A stretch of 64,000 bases of DNA from Bacillus gobiensis (GTDB taxonomy: Bacteria > Bacillota > Bacilli > Bacillales > Bacillaceae). The position numbers and the translations under genes were made by a program. The notes beneath the pieces were generated by a model. It did not search any database, was not told the origin of the DNA, and saw nothing but the letters and a program-made list of their open reading frames with translations. Positions 24,601 through 33,177 of this stretch are shown piece after piece (position 1 is the first letter of the stretch; each line of letters begins with the position of its first letter). The stretch covers positions 682,190-746,189 of the forward strand of contig NZ_CP012600.1 of assembly GCF_001278705.1 (NCBI RefSeq). The letters run 5' to 3'.

Positions 24601-25536
24601 TCACTTTTTTCTAACTCCCCGAGTATGATGCCTAGATTCTCTGCTTCCCAAAAAATTCACACCAACAATTCCAAGAATGATTATGAAAGCACCAATCGCA
24701 TGATAATAATGAAATGATTCATGCAAAAAGACAATTCCGGCTAGTATTGTAATGAGCGTGGCTAAATTACTAAAAACGCTCATTTGTGAAGCTGGTAATT
24801 GTGATAATGCATAATTAGTAAGACACGAAGTACCTAAAGAAGATAAAACACCTAAATATAAAATTCCGATCACAAAATTTAGGTTCATTAAGGGCTGCTC
24901 AAATTCATGAACTGTACCATTCATTATATGGTTTGAGAGCGCCAGCCCATTAAATGCAATAAATCCAAACAATGTCATTACATATGTGATGGTGAATAAC
25001 GAATAACGTTGTGTTAGCTTTCTGGCAAATACATTGTACAGTGAAGCTGTAAGAGCTGATAGAAAGATTAAACTGCTTCCTAGCAGACTTGTATTTTTGT
25101 CCCCCGCTCCATTCATGTACATAATATACATTACACCGAGCACCGATAAACTAATCGCTAATTTTTGACCAAGTGTAGATGTTTCTCTTAACAAAAGACT
25201 TGCGAAAACTAATGTGAAAATCGGGACTGCCGCTTGTATAATCCCAGCTTCAGATGACGACGTATGCACCAGCCCAAATACTTGAAAAGCAAAAAAAAGT
25301 GTCGGATAAAGAATAGCTAGCAAAGCAATCATCAGTACATCCTTTATTTTTACTTTTAAAGATTCTTTTTTTAACAGCAATAACACTGAGGCAGCGATCC
25401 ATGCGATTGTAAACCGGTGAGCCAATGTATCAAGTGGCGTTGCAGCAGTTAATGCCACTTTGACAAACAAAAATGACAATCCGATAATTATTGAGTAGAT
25501 TGTTGCAGCGATATACGCTTTTCTTTTTTCAATCAT
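24601..25536 (-). CDS. DMT/EamA family transporter
   Basis: 311 residues with ten hydrophobic segments arranged as two EamA repeats (first MIEKRKAYIAATIYSIIIGL, second around LLGSSLIFLSALTASLYNVF). Family members export amino acids or metabolites. It is divergently paired with a MocR regulator, a very common arrangement in which the regulator senses an amine or vitamin B6 compound and the EamA protein moves it. The pair is absent between yjbO and prpE in B. subtilis as I recall; B. subtilis ydfC/ydfD is a comparable pair. Substrate unknown. Confidence 0.85.
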   Translation of the reverse strand: MIEKRKAYIAATIYSIIIGLSFLFVKVALTAATPLDTLAHRFTIAWIAASVLLLLKKESLKVKIKDVLMIALLAILYPTLFFAFQVFGLVHTSSSEAGIIQAAVPIFTLVFASLLLRETSTLGQKLAISLSVLGVMYIMYMNGAGDKNTSLLGSSLIFLSALTASLYNVFARKLTQRYSLFTITYVMTLFGFIAFNGLALSNHIMNGTVHEFEQPLMNLNFVIGILYLGVLSSLGTSCLTNYALSQLPASQMSVFSNLATLITILAGIVFLHESFHYYHAIGAFIIILGIVGVNFLGSRESRHHTRGVRKK

Positions 25537-25576
25537 CTAAAGGCATCCTTTCTAAGTTGTATCCGGCCGGTAACAC

Positions 25577-25638
25577 TATCGTAAGAAAAATTAGCAATAT
25601 GTACGATATGAAAAATACATATCTGTACCGATACAGAT
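25577..25638. promoter_or_regulatory. Repeated operator-like sites between the EamA and MocR genes
   Basis: The divergent gap holds TATCGTA (25577) and its inverse TACGATA (25602), plus ATCTGTA-CCGA-TACAGAT (25621-25638), a perfect 7-4-7 palindrome directly before the MocR ribosome-binding site. MocR proteins commonly bind repeated short sites in such divergent gaps. The assignment to this MocR is inference. Confidence 0.5.
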
Positions 25639-25657
25639 GAGATTGAGGTGTAATACT

Positions 25658-26998
25658 ATGCTTAAATATGAATCGATATTTCAGTCACTTCTTCTGCAAA
25701 TTCAAGCAGGGGATATACCGGCAGGGACAAAATTACCCTCAATTCGAAATTTAACTCAGCGTTATTCTTGTAGTAAAAGCACAATATTAACAGCTCTTAA
25801 AAAATTAGAAGAGCAACATATTCTATATTCCATACCAAAAAGCGGATATTATATTGTGGAACATCAGGTCTTTAAAACACCATCAATCACTGACAGTATC
25901 GACTTTGCCACATCATCTCCCACATGGCACGCGTTTCCTTATAAAGACTTTCAACATTGCTTGAATAAAGCAATTGATACGTATCAACAAGACTTATTTC
26001 GCTACGGCACACCAAAAGGTTTGCCCTCACTGATTACCGAAGCTAAAAAACTCTTAGAATCTTATCAAGTATTCTCGCATTCCGAAAAGATTTTCATCAC
26101 TTCGGGAGTTCAACAGGCTCTTTCTTTGTTAAGTATTATGCCGTTTCCAAATAATCGTTCCACTATCTTAGTTGAACAACCAAGCTATCATTTATATATG
26201 GATATGGTGAGAACATATAGGCTGCCGGCAGTAGGCATTAAGCGTACAGCAAAAGGTATTGATTTAAATCAATTAGAACAAATATTTCATGAAAAGAACA
26301 TTAAATTTTTTTATACAATGCCACGTTTTCATAATCCTTTAGGGACGTCATACTGCAAAAAAGAAAAAGCGGCTATTTTACAGTTAGCCAACAAGTATGA
26401 TGTGTATATTATTGAAGATGATTACTTAGCTGATTTTGAATACAATTCGAAAAATGATCCACTTTTTACAGAGGATTTCCACGAGCGTGTCATCTATTTG
26501 AAAAGCTTTTCAAAAATTATGTTCCCTGGGTTAAGAATTGGTCTGGCGGTACTTCCAAAAGCTCTCATCAATACCTTTCAACAATTCAAAGTGACTACGG
26601 ATATCGACAGTTCTATGATTTCTCAAGCTGCATTACATCTCTATTTGAAAAGTGGTATGTATGAACATTATAAAACGAAGGTAAGCAGCATTTATCATTC
26701 ACGCGCAAAAACCCTTCAGCAATCACTACAGACTCATTTATCTATGTGCGAATCATCATCAGAAATTGTAATGCATAATCACATTGTGCTGCCAAAGCAA
26801 GTGAATATGAAATCATTTATTCATCGTTTGCAGGAGAAGGATATATATCTAGATTCAGTTGAAATGAACTATTTAGATGATTTTTACCATGAACGAATTT
26901 TGAAGTTGAATGTTTCAAATGTTAATGAACATCGAATTGAGGAAGGTATTAAGGAAATTGCTATCGAATTAAAAAAAACTAAAAACTACTTTTTATAA
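25658..26998 (+). CDS. MocR-type regulator (GntR winged helix plus aminotransferase fold)
   Basis: 446 residues from ATG 25658 (TTGAGGTG site). Residues 1-70 are a GntR winged helix (AGTKLPSIRNLTQRYSCSKS), joined to a class I/II aminotransferase-like domain of about 370 residues with YGTPKGLPSLI, the cofactor aspartate in YIIEDDYLADF and the PLP lysine K286 in KSFSKIMFPGLRIG. It should regulate its own gene and the divergent EamA transporter in response to PLP or an amino compound. All PLP-binding residues that I can check are present, so the domain should bind cofactor. Confidence 0.9.
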   Translation: MLKYESIFQSLLLQIQAGDIPAGTKLPSIRNLTQRYSCSKSTILTALKKLEEQHILYSIPKSGYYIVEHQVFKTPSITDSIDFATSSPTWHAFPYKDFQHCLNKAIDTYQQDLFRYGTPKGLPSLITEAKKLLESYQVFSHSEKIFITSGVQQALSLLSIMPFPNNRSTILVEQPSYHLYMDMVRTYRLPAVGIKRTAKGIDLNQLEQIFHEKNIKFFYTMPRFHNPLGTSYCKKEKAAILQLANKYDVYIIEDDYLADFEYNSKNDPLFTEDFHERVIYLKSFSKIMFPGLRIGLAVLPKALINTFQQFKVTTDIDSSMISQAALHLYLKSGMYEHYKTKVSSIYHSRAKTLQQSLQTHLSMCESSSEIVMHNHIVLPKQVNMKSFIHRLQEKDIYLDSVEMNYLDDFYHERILKLNVSNVNEHRIEEGIKEIAIELKKTKNYFL

Positions 26999-27035
26999 AT
27001 GCTTAAACGCTATGTTCGACACACAATCTTTATTT

Positions 27036-27046
27036 GGGGGGGGGGG
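27036..27046 (+). repeat. Homopolymer of 11 G
   Basis: A run of eleven G in otherwise AT-rich intergenic DNA between the MocR gene and a converging phosphoesterase gene. Long G tracts are rare here and prone to slippage, either in the cell or in sequencing. Confidence 0.8.
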
Positions 27047-27053
27047 AAAGTGC

Positions 27054-27101
27054 TAAAAAAAAGGCAATCAACATATGAGTCATTGCTGAATGTTGATTGC
27101 C
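27054..27101 (-). terminator. Terminator after the YkoQ-like gene
   Basis: GGCAATCAACA / TGTTGATTGCC, an 11-base perfect stem, followed on the minus strand by a long T-run. Confidence 0.85.
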
Positions 27102-27119
27102 TAATTAACTGCTATTTAT

Positions 27120-27929
27120 CTATGAAATATTATGAAACGTAATCTCAGGTCTGCTGCCGATTCTGATGTTTACACCGGTTTGTCCTAAGCCTTCGCTAAT
27201 GTAAAACGGTTTTCCATCATGATAGTGCAGTCCTTTAACCATTTTCATTTTAACCAATTGTCCCATTTTTACGAGATGATAGGGCTTTGGCCAATGAATT
27301 TGCCCGCCGTGAAAGTGCCCGGACAACAGATAATCAAAATCTGCGTCCTGCATCTCAAGAACGACATTGGGATCGTGTGTCAGGACAAGGTTGTATCCTT
27401 CTTTCATCCCCTGGTAAGAGCCGGCAATACTGCTGCGGCCTGTGCTGTAATCATCGATACCGATAATATTCAACTGCGTGCCATCCACGTCGATTGCAGC
27501 GTGTTCATTCTGTAATGTTTTACAGCCGTTTTCTTCTAATGTCTGCTTTAATATATTAAAATTCTTCGAGTTTAACACATAATCATGGTTTCCGAAAACT
27601 GCAAAAATACCATATTTCGGGTTGATTTTTTTAAAAACGTGAAGATAAGGAATCAGCTTTTGTATGCTGCGTTTGCGATCAAGAAAGTCGCCCGTTAACG
27701 CAATGATATCAACATGTTGTTTTGAGGCAGCAATATACAGCTCACCAGGAGAAATCGAGATATTTTCCATATGAAAATCAGATAAGTGAAGGATGGACAG
27801 CGTTCTGCTCGTTCCATTGGCTTTCTTATCTTGTAGTTCTACAGTATTAACAACAACGTTTTTCGTGTTTCTATAAGCCTTATAAAATAAAAAAATAAGT
27901 GCTGCTAGAATAATAAATAAAACGTACAT
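27120..27929 (-). CDS. ykoQ: Membrane-anchored metallophosphoesterase (YkoQ-like)
   Basis: 269 residues. An N-terminal helix (MYVLFIILAALIFLFYKAY) anchors a calcineurin-like domain with all metal-binding blocks: D51-F-H53, G80-D81, G-N114-H115-D116, the LTHDP histidine and GHFHGGQIHWP. The domain faces outwards or inwards depending on topology, which I cannot fix. The neighbours are the ykoP- and ykoN-like genes, the same trio as B. subtilis ykoN-ykoP-ykoQ. The substrate is unknown; the family includes phospholipid and nucleotide phosphoesterases (YkuE, YaeI). Confidence 0.82.
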   Translation of the reverse strand: MYVLFIILAALIFLFYKAYRNTKNVVVNTVELQDKKANGTSRTLSILHLSDFHMENISISPGELYIAASKQHVDIIALTGDFLDRKRSIQKLIPYLHVFKKINPKYGIFAVFGNHDYVLNSKNFNILKQTLEENGCKTLQNEHAAIDVDGTQLNIIGIDDYSTGRSSIAGSYQGMKEGYNLVLTHDPNVVLEMQDADFDYLLSGHFHGGQIHWPKPYHLVKMGQLVKMKMVKGLHYHDGKPFYISEGLGQTGVNIRIGSRPEITFHNIS

Positions 27930-27985
27930 TTCATCTCCTCCTACTATAAATTATAGAGCCGGAAGAGATGAAGTCCAAGTGGGAG

Positions 27986-28561
27986 TTACTGGGATTTTAT
28001 ATCCTCATTTAAATATTTCGAAAGCAAGTTGTTTTTTGACATCATTAAATAAACAAGCTTGTGTTTTTTCATGTCGTAGGAAGCTGTATTCGTCGATAAT
28101 AAGTAAATTGGAAATAAACTGATTTTTTTAAACCATTTATAAAATTTGTTTTCAGGCTCGAAGCATTCAAACCCTAAATTTTTGATTCCTTTGTTAATCA
28201 GTGTAATTCCAATGATCCCTTTAATCATTGACTTATCTTTATGGTTGTTGATGTACATCGCTAAATAGGGCATGGATTGCTTTACTCTTTTATAAATATA
28301 TCTCCCTTGCATCACTTGATTTTGATTGACCAATGTTTCTCGCAGCAGCCGAACATTATGAAGGTGAACCTTTAATAACATGTCGTTTTTGCATATTTTT
28401 GTTCCATCAGGCAAACAAACATCTTTCCCTTTATATTTCGTCAATCTTACGCGAAAGACGGGTTGATATGAATCATTGGATTGAATGCATCTTAACCGGG
28501 TAAACAGGTAATAAACTGGATCAATTATACTCCAAATCGATACTAAATAAATTCTAAGCAC
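27986..28561 (-). CDS. ykoP: YkoP-like protein of unknown function
   Basis: 191 residues upstream of the YkoQ-like gene on the same strand. The N-terminus (SIWSIIDPVYYLFTRLRCI) could be a membrane-associated helix. The middle KLTKYKG..VCLPDG..KNDMLLKVHLHN-like pattern matches my memory of the YkoP family, which is found with YkoN/YkoQ and sometimes fused to polysaccharide-deacetylase domains. No catalytic motif is evident. It is divergent from the YkoN-like gene. Confidence 0.65.
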   Translation of the reverse strand: MLRIYLVSIWSIIDPVYYLFTRLRCIQSNDSYQPVFRVRLTKYKGKDVCLPDGTKICKNDMLLKVHLHNVRLLRETLVNQNQVMQGRYIYKRVKQSMPYLAMYINNHKDKSMIKGIIGITLINKGIKNLGFECFEPENKFYKWFKKISLFPIYLLSTNTASYDMKKHKLVYLMMSKNNLLSKYLNEDIKSQ

Positions 28562-28693
28562 AATGTTCTTCTCCTTTCAGTGCTCCAGGTCTATATCGAT
28601 AGGATGATTTTTTTTTTCGTTTTTAAAAGTGGGAATCAAAGGAATAATTACGTATCCGATAACCTCATAATAAGCAAAAAAGGTTGATTTCGG

Positions 28694-29776
28694 ATGAAAA
28701 AAGTTTTGTTGTTGCCATTTTTGCAAATTTCATCGGGGCATCATCAAGTAGCAGATGCTTTAGCTGAATATATTTATCGGCTCGATCAGACGATTTCGTG
28801 CAAAAAAATTGATATTTTGCATTACACCTATGGCAGAGGCGAACGATTGATATCAAATCTATACTTATATGCCATCCAAAGAATTCCTCGATTTTACAGC
28901 TGGTTATACAAAACAAATGCCTATAAAACCGCTGCACGCGATAAAACTTATTATTTTTATGAGATGCTCTTTTTGCGCAGCATGAAAGAGCTGGTGGAAA
29001 GAGAAAAACCTGATCTCATTATATGCAGTCACTCTTTGCCTTCCTATTTATTGAATCTGCTTAAAAAAAAGAACGTGCTAAACGTTCCTGTTATCAATGC
29101 TTATACGGATTTTTTTATTAATAACGTATGGGGCATCCAGTCGATCGATCACCATTTTGTTCCGAGTTTGGATTGCAAACAGATTTTAGAAAAACTCGGA
29201 GTGAAACCGGAAAAAATCACGGTTTCCGGTATTCCGATTCATCCGGAAATATCCATTGCGAAGAAGGAAAATGAGAAACCGACTTACAATGTACTTATCG
29301 CAGGGGGCAGTCTTGGTGTCGGTCCCATTGAAAAACTTCTGAAGCAGAAGAATCATAAAATCAATTTTTTTGTTTTATGCGGGAAAAACATTCAATTGTA
29401 TAACAAAATCAAGCAATTAAAGAGTGAGCTTATTACACCTGTTCGTTACATACAAGATAGAAACGAAATGAATGATTTGTACGATCAAATGGATCTCATC
29501 CTGACTAAACCGGGAGGCATTACGATCAGCGAGTGTTTACGCAAACAAATTCCTGTCTTTCTTTATTACGGGCTTCCCGGTCAGGAAGAAATAAACAAAG
29601 CATATTTAGAAAGCAATGGGCTCGTCATCAAGCTAAACGATGGAGACCAACTTGAAGAAACTATCTTGAAATTTTTGGAGGATGAGAAGGAGAGGGAAGA
29701 GCATCTGAAAAGAGTAACTGCCCATATTCATACATTTGAGGATTTCACAAGTGTGATTCAAAGCTATTTACTATAA
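28694..29776 (+). CDS. ykoN: MGDG-synthase-type glycosyltransferase (YkoN-like)
   Basis: 360-residue GT28-like enzyme. The N-terminal MKKVLLLPFLQISSGHHQVADAL is the membrane-binding, GHHQ-containing domain of processive diacylglycerol glycosyltransferases, and the C-terminal half has VLIAGGSLGVGP and LTKPGGITISECL, the UDP-sugar binding site. The expected reaction is transfer of a hexose to diacylglycerol or a related lipid at the inner face of the membrane. B. subtilis YkoN is the likely orthologue. It stands divergently from ykoP-ykoQ and next to two further phosphoesterase genes. Confidence 0.82.
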   Translation: MKKVLLLPFLQISSGHHQVADALAEYIYRLDQTISCKKIDILHYTYGRGERLISNLYLYAIQRIPRFYSWLYKTNAYKTAARDKTYYFYEMLFLRSMKELVEREKPDLIICSHSLPSYLLNLLKKKNVLNVPVINAYTDFFINNVWGIQSIDHHFVPSLDCKQILEKLGVKPEKITVSGIPIHPEISIAKKENEKPTYNVLIAGGSLGVGPIEKLLKQKNHKINFFVLCGKNIQLYNKIKQLKSELITPVRYIQDRNEMNDLYDQMDLILTKPGGITISECLRKQIPVFLYYGLPGQEEINKAYLESNGLVIKLNDGDQLEETILKFLEDEKEREEHLKRVTAHIHTFEDFTSVIQSYLL

Positions 29777-29901
29777 AGAGAATAATGTTAACTTTTGTCA
29801 ATGGTAGTAATTGATTAAGACATTGGCGAGAGAAGTTCTCCAATCAGACTTCTAACGACTACTGCGGGATAAATTCAAAAAAAGGTCACATACTATTTGG
29901 T

Positions 29902-31506
29902 ATGAATGTACAAAAAATTGGGTTAAGCAGGTGGGGCGTTTTGAAAATAGCCATAGTCGTAATTTTACTTATTCTCGTCTTATTCATTATTTACTTAAGT
30001 TCACAGCAACAAAAGGTACAATCTCAATTAACTATTCCATATGCTTCGCCTCAGAAAAAGGTCATTCTAATTATTGTCGATTCTTTAATGAATGAGCCTC
30101 TGCAAAAGGCAATTACAGAAGATAAGGCGCCCGCAATGAAATATTTAATCAATAATGGAAGGTATTATCCGAAAGTGGTGAGCAGCTACCCTACGATGTC
30201 TGTCACAATCGACAGCACCCTTTTAACCGGAACATATTCTGATCAACATAAGGTACCTGCACTTGTTTGGTATGATGAAAAAGAAAAGCGTTTCATCAGC
30301 TATGGAAGCGACAAAAAAGAAATTCTTAAATTAGGTCCGAAGCAAGTGCTGCAAAACAGTTTGTCTCAGTTAAATGAAAAGCAATTGAGCGATCAAGTGA
30401 AAACGATTCATGAAGAATTGGATGAGAATGGTCTCCAGTCTGCTTCAATTAATGCCCTCATATTTCGCGGCAATCGATCACATAAGCTGCAGGTACCGAG
30501 GCTGATGCAGTTTTTCCGATTCTTGAAGAAAGATGCTCCAATTAAAGGAGCTACCTATTTTTCATACGGGCTTCTTTCAAAAATAAATCCAGAGAATACA
30601 CATACTCATTTGTGGAACGGCTTCGGGTTTAATGACAAATTTGCGACAGAAGAAATGAAATATTTAATTGAAAAAGACAGAGTCCCTTCCTTTTCACTCG
30701 TGTATTTTTCAGATAATGATAAAAAGGTCCACAAAAAAGGAGTGAATGAAACAAAAGGAATTGAAGAGGCTGATAAAAAGCTGCAAAGCCTATTCAATTC
30801 CTACGGATCGTGGGAGGAAGCATTAAAAGATAACATATGGATGGTAATGGGGGACAGCGGCCAGACACATATTAAAGGCGAGAAAGAAGCAGCGTTGATC
30901 GATTTAAGAAAGCTGTTGAATGGCTACAAGATATACAGGATTAACAAGCCAATCCAGAAGGATGACCAAATCGTCCTTGGATTAAATGAACGAATGTCTT
31001 TTATCTACACTCTTGATAATACAATCAAACACGAGTCGCTAGCTCGGCAGCTTCAATCCGATGATCGCATCGATACCATCGCTTGGAGAGAAGGGAATAC
31101 GGTGAACGTAATATCCGGAACACGGGAAGAAGAACTTTCCTTCCGGTCAAACGGAAAGTATACTGACACTTTTGGACAAAGCTGGGACATTGAAGGAGAT
31201 CCTCAAGCGTTAGATCTTTCTATAAACAAGGATGGCTTAATTTCTTACGGAGATTACCCCGACGCTCTTGCCAGGCTTTATAGTTCGTTTTATTCACACA
31301 CAGGAAGCTATATTATCGCAAACACAAAGCCCGGCTATGAATTTATTGGAGAAGGATCACCGACACATGTTGGTGGAGCGAGCCACGGTTCATTGCATGA
31401 AGAGGACAGTTTTTTTCCGATCATTGTATCGGGAACGGATCTCGAACCGGAACACTTGCGAATGGTTGATGTAAAGGAATGGATCATGCGCATGCTAAAG
31501 GGGTAG
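29902..31506 (+). CDS. Membrane-anchored alkaline-phosphatase-superfamily phosphodiesterase
   Basis: 534 residues from ATG 29902, or 521 from TTG 29941, which has the better ribosome-binding site (GGTGGGG). A single N-terminal helix (IAIVVILLILVLFIIYL) anchors an external type I phosphodiesterase domain: the metal Asp60 in VILIIVDSLMNEP, nucleophile Thr98 in SSYPTMSVTIDSTLLTG, the later MVMGDSGQTH and GASHGSLHEEDSFFPI metal ligands. Relatives act on phosphonates, nucleotide pyrophosphates and phospholipid or teichoic phosphoesters. It lies in the ykoN neighbourhood, 31 bases before an EEP-phosphatase gene on the same strand, which suggests an operon. Confidence 0.85.
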   Translation: MNVQKIGLSRWGVLKIAIVVILLILVLFIIYLSSQQQKVQSQLTIPYASPQKKVILIIVDSLMNEPLQKAITEDKAPAMKYLINNGRYYPKVVSSYPTMSVTIDSTLLTGTYSDQHKVPALVWYDEKEKRFISYGSDKKEILKLGPKQVLQNSLSQLNEKQLSDQVKTIHEELDENGLQSASINALIFRGNRSHKLQVPRLMQFFRFLKKDAPIKGATYFSYGLLSKINPENTHTHLWNGFGFNDKFATEEMKYLIEKDRVPSFSLVYFSDNDKKVHKKGVNETKGIEEADKKLQSLFNSYGSWEEALKDNIWMVMGDSGQTHIKGEKEAALIDLRKLLNGYKIYRINKPIQKDDQIVLGLNERMSFIYTLDNTIKHESLARQLQSDDRIDTIAWREGNTVNVISGTREEELSFRSNGKYTDTFGQSWDIEGDPQALDLSINKDGLISYGDYPDALARLYSSFYSHTGSYIIANTKPGYEFIGEGSPTHVGGASHGSLHEEDSFFPIIVSGTDLEPEHLRMVDVKEWIMRMLKG

Positions 31507-31536
31507 CTAGTCACATGGGAAAGAAAGGGAAAGATA

Positions 31537-32268
31537 TTGTTGGACATCAAAGTAATGACGTTTAATATCCATCACGGAAAAGGCATGGATAAGAAAGTCG
31601 ATTTAAATAGAATTGCAAAAATAATTTCTGGAAGCAAAGCGGATGTCATCGGAGTCAATGAAGTCGATGTGAATTTTTCCAAGCGCAGCAATCATGCCGA
31701 CCAGATCAGGCATATTGCCGAGTTTCTTAACTTTAATTACGTATACAGCCCTTCTATCGAAAGGACGTGCAAAAAAACTGGATTGCTTCAACAGTTCGGG
31801 AATGGACTGCTCTCACGGTATCCGATCCTAGCGGAAAACCATCACTTCTTTAATGTGAGAAAAGGGCTGTCAGAAGGAAGGTCGCTGCTTAAAGCAACAG
31901 TCGAAATAAACAATCGCTTGATAAATTTTTATGTCACACATCTTAGCTTGAACACGTACCTTCATAAAAAACAAACCGAGTTTATTGTGAAAAAAACAAA
32001 AGAAAGCAAACATCCGGTCATTATCCTGGGGGATTGGAATATGAGTCCTCATACCAAGCGGTGGAAACGGATGACATCGGAATACACCGATGCTTGGGCC
32101 GCGTCGGGAAAAAGTATGGGGTATACGTTTCCTTCAGCGAGGCCAAGAAAACGATTGGATTATATCTTTGTCGGAAACCAGCTACAGGTCGTAGATGCCG
32201 CTGTTGTTTGGAACAATCCGGAAGCTTCGGATCATTTGCCGATAGTTACGACCTTAGCTTTTAATTAA
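31537..32268 (+). CDS. Endonuclease/exonuclease/phosphatase superfamily protein
   Basis: 243 residues from TTG after AAGAAAGGG. All EEP motifs are present: [45 protein letters not shown] and DHLPIVTTL with the catalytic His. No signal peptide, so a cytoplasmic enzyme. Family members cleave DNA, inositol phosphates or sphingomyelin, and the short form next to a glycolipid synthase suggests phosphoester cleavage of lipid head groups, which is inference. The stop overlaps the end of prpE by four bases, tail to tail. Confidence 0.85.
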   Translation: MLDIKVMTFNIHHGKGMDKKVDLNRIAKIISGSKADVIGVNEVDVNFSKRSNHADQIRHIAEFLNFNYVYSPSIERTCKKTGLLQQFGNGLLSRYPILAENHHFFNVRKGLSEGRSLLKATVEINNRLINFYVTHLSLNTYLHKKQTEFIVKKTKESKHPVIILGDWNMSPHTKRWKRMTSEYTDAWAASGKSMGYTFPSARPRKRLDYIFVGNQLQVVDAAVVWNNPEASDHLPIVTTLAFN

Positions 32269-33008
32269 TCGTATACATGGAATCTTGTCTCATCGAGCGG
32301 CATGCTGCTTGGAACGGATATCGTCGTTTGTTCAGGGTACCGAAAGGCAGTAAGCTTGTTCCCAAATACACAGCCAGTATCGATATTAATCGTCCGACCG
32401 AATATTCTTGGTTCCTTTACGGGAGTATGTCCGTAGACAATCCATGGCTTTCCCTGATATTGCTTTGCCCAGTCTTTTCTTACGGGTCTGCCATCAGGAA
32501 GAGTTTCTCCAGTCACATCGCCATACAGGACAAATCCCTTTAGTTTTTTTGATTTGTTCTGCCCGATGAGTTTTTCCTTTATTCCCGCATGGGCAACGAT
32601 CAGTTTTCCCTCGTCCAATTCAAGATATAACGGGGCGGATTCATAGAGGGAGATAAAAGCTTGTTTTATTTGATCCTGCTTTTTTTCGGAGCTTTTCTCG
32701 AGTTCCGCTACTGTAGTTTCTAAGCCGTGCTTTATCTTTACAGGGTTTCCGTGAAAGTATCGGTACAGCTTATCGCAATGATTGCCAGGTACGTAATAGG
32801 CGCGATCCTCTTTTACGGCTTTTGCTACCCATTCGATTACTTTTAGAGAATGGGGGCCGCGGTCTGTCAGATCGCCTAAAAAAACCGGTTTTCTGTTTTC
32901 AGGATGGTACGGGGCACCTGAAGCGGGTTGTTCATAACCCAAATTTCCCAGCAGTTCGATTAATTCATCGTAGCATCCGTGAACATCTCCTATTACGTCA
33001 TAACTCAT
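32265..33008 (-). CDS. prpE: Bis(5'-nucleosyl)-tetraphosphatase PrpE
   Basis: 247 residues from ATG 33008 (minus strand) after GGGAGGG; the frame extends upstream without a site. PPP-family metallophosphatase motifs: [44 protein letters not shown] and VYGHTPV. In B. subtilis PrpE (YjbP) hydrolyses asymmetric Ap4A-type dinucleotides and affects spore germination. It is the next conserved gene after yjbO in B. subtilis. Confidence 0.93.
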   Translation of the reverse strand: MSYDVIGDVHGCYDELIELLGNLGYEQPASGAPYHPENRKPVFLGDLTDRGPHSLKVIEWVAKAVKEDRAYYVPGNHCDKLYRYFHGNPVKIKHGLETTVAELEKSSEKKQDQIKQAFISLYESAPLYLELDEGKLIVAHAGIKEKLIGQNKSKKLKGFVLYGDVTGETLPDGRPVRKDWAKQYQGKPWIVYGHTPVKEPRIFGRTINIDTGCVFGNKLTAFRYPEQTTISVPSSMPLDETRFHVYD

Positions 33009-33177
33009 GTGAAAATCCCTCCCTGTTTTCTTTACTACTATTTTACCCGAGAATTTATGAAAAATTTGAGCGTTATTTCTTTTCAATCGAATTGAACCCT
33101 GTTAAAATGTGTTTTTCTAAGGAAAGTCAACGATAATAATATTGTAGGCTTTCAAGTCCAATTAAAGGAGGGGAACC

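Noticed and set aside
24526..24717. 63-residue plus-strand frame after yjbO
   Set aside because: It runs through the operon terminator and antisense into the EamA gene; no start signal.
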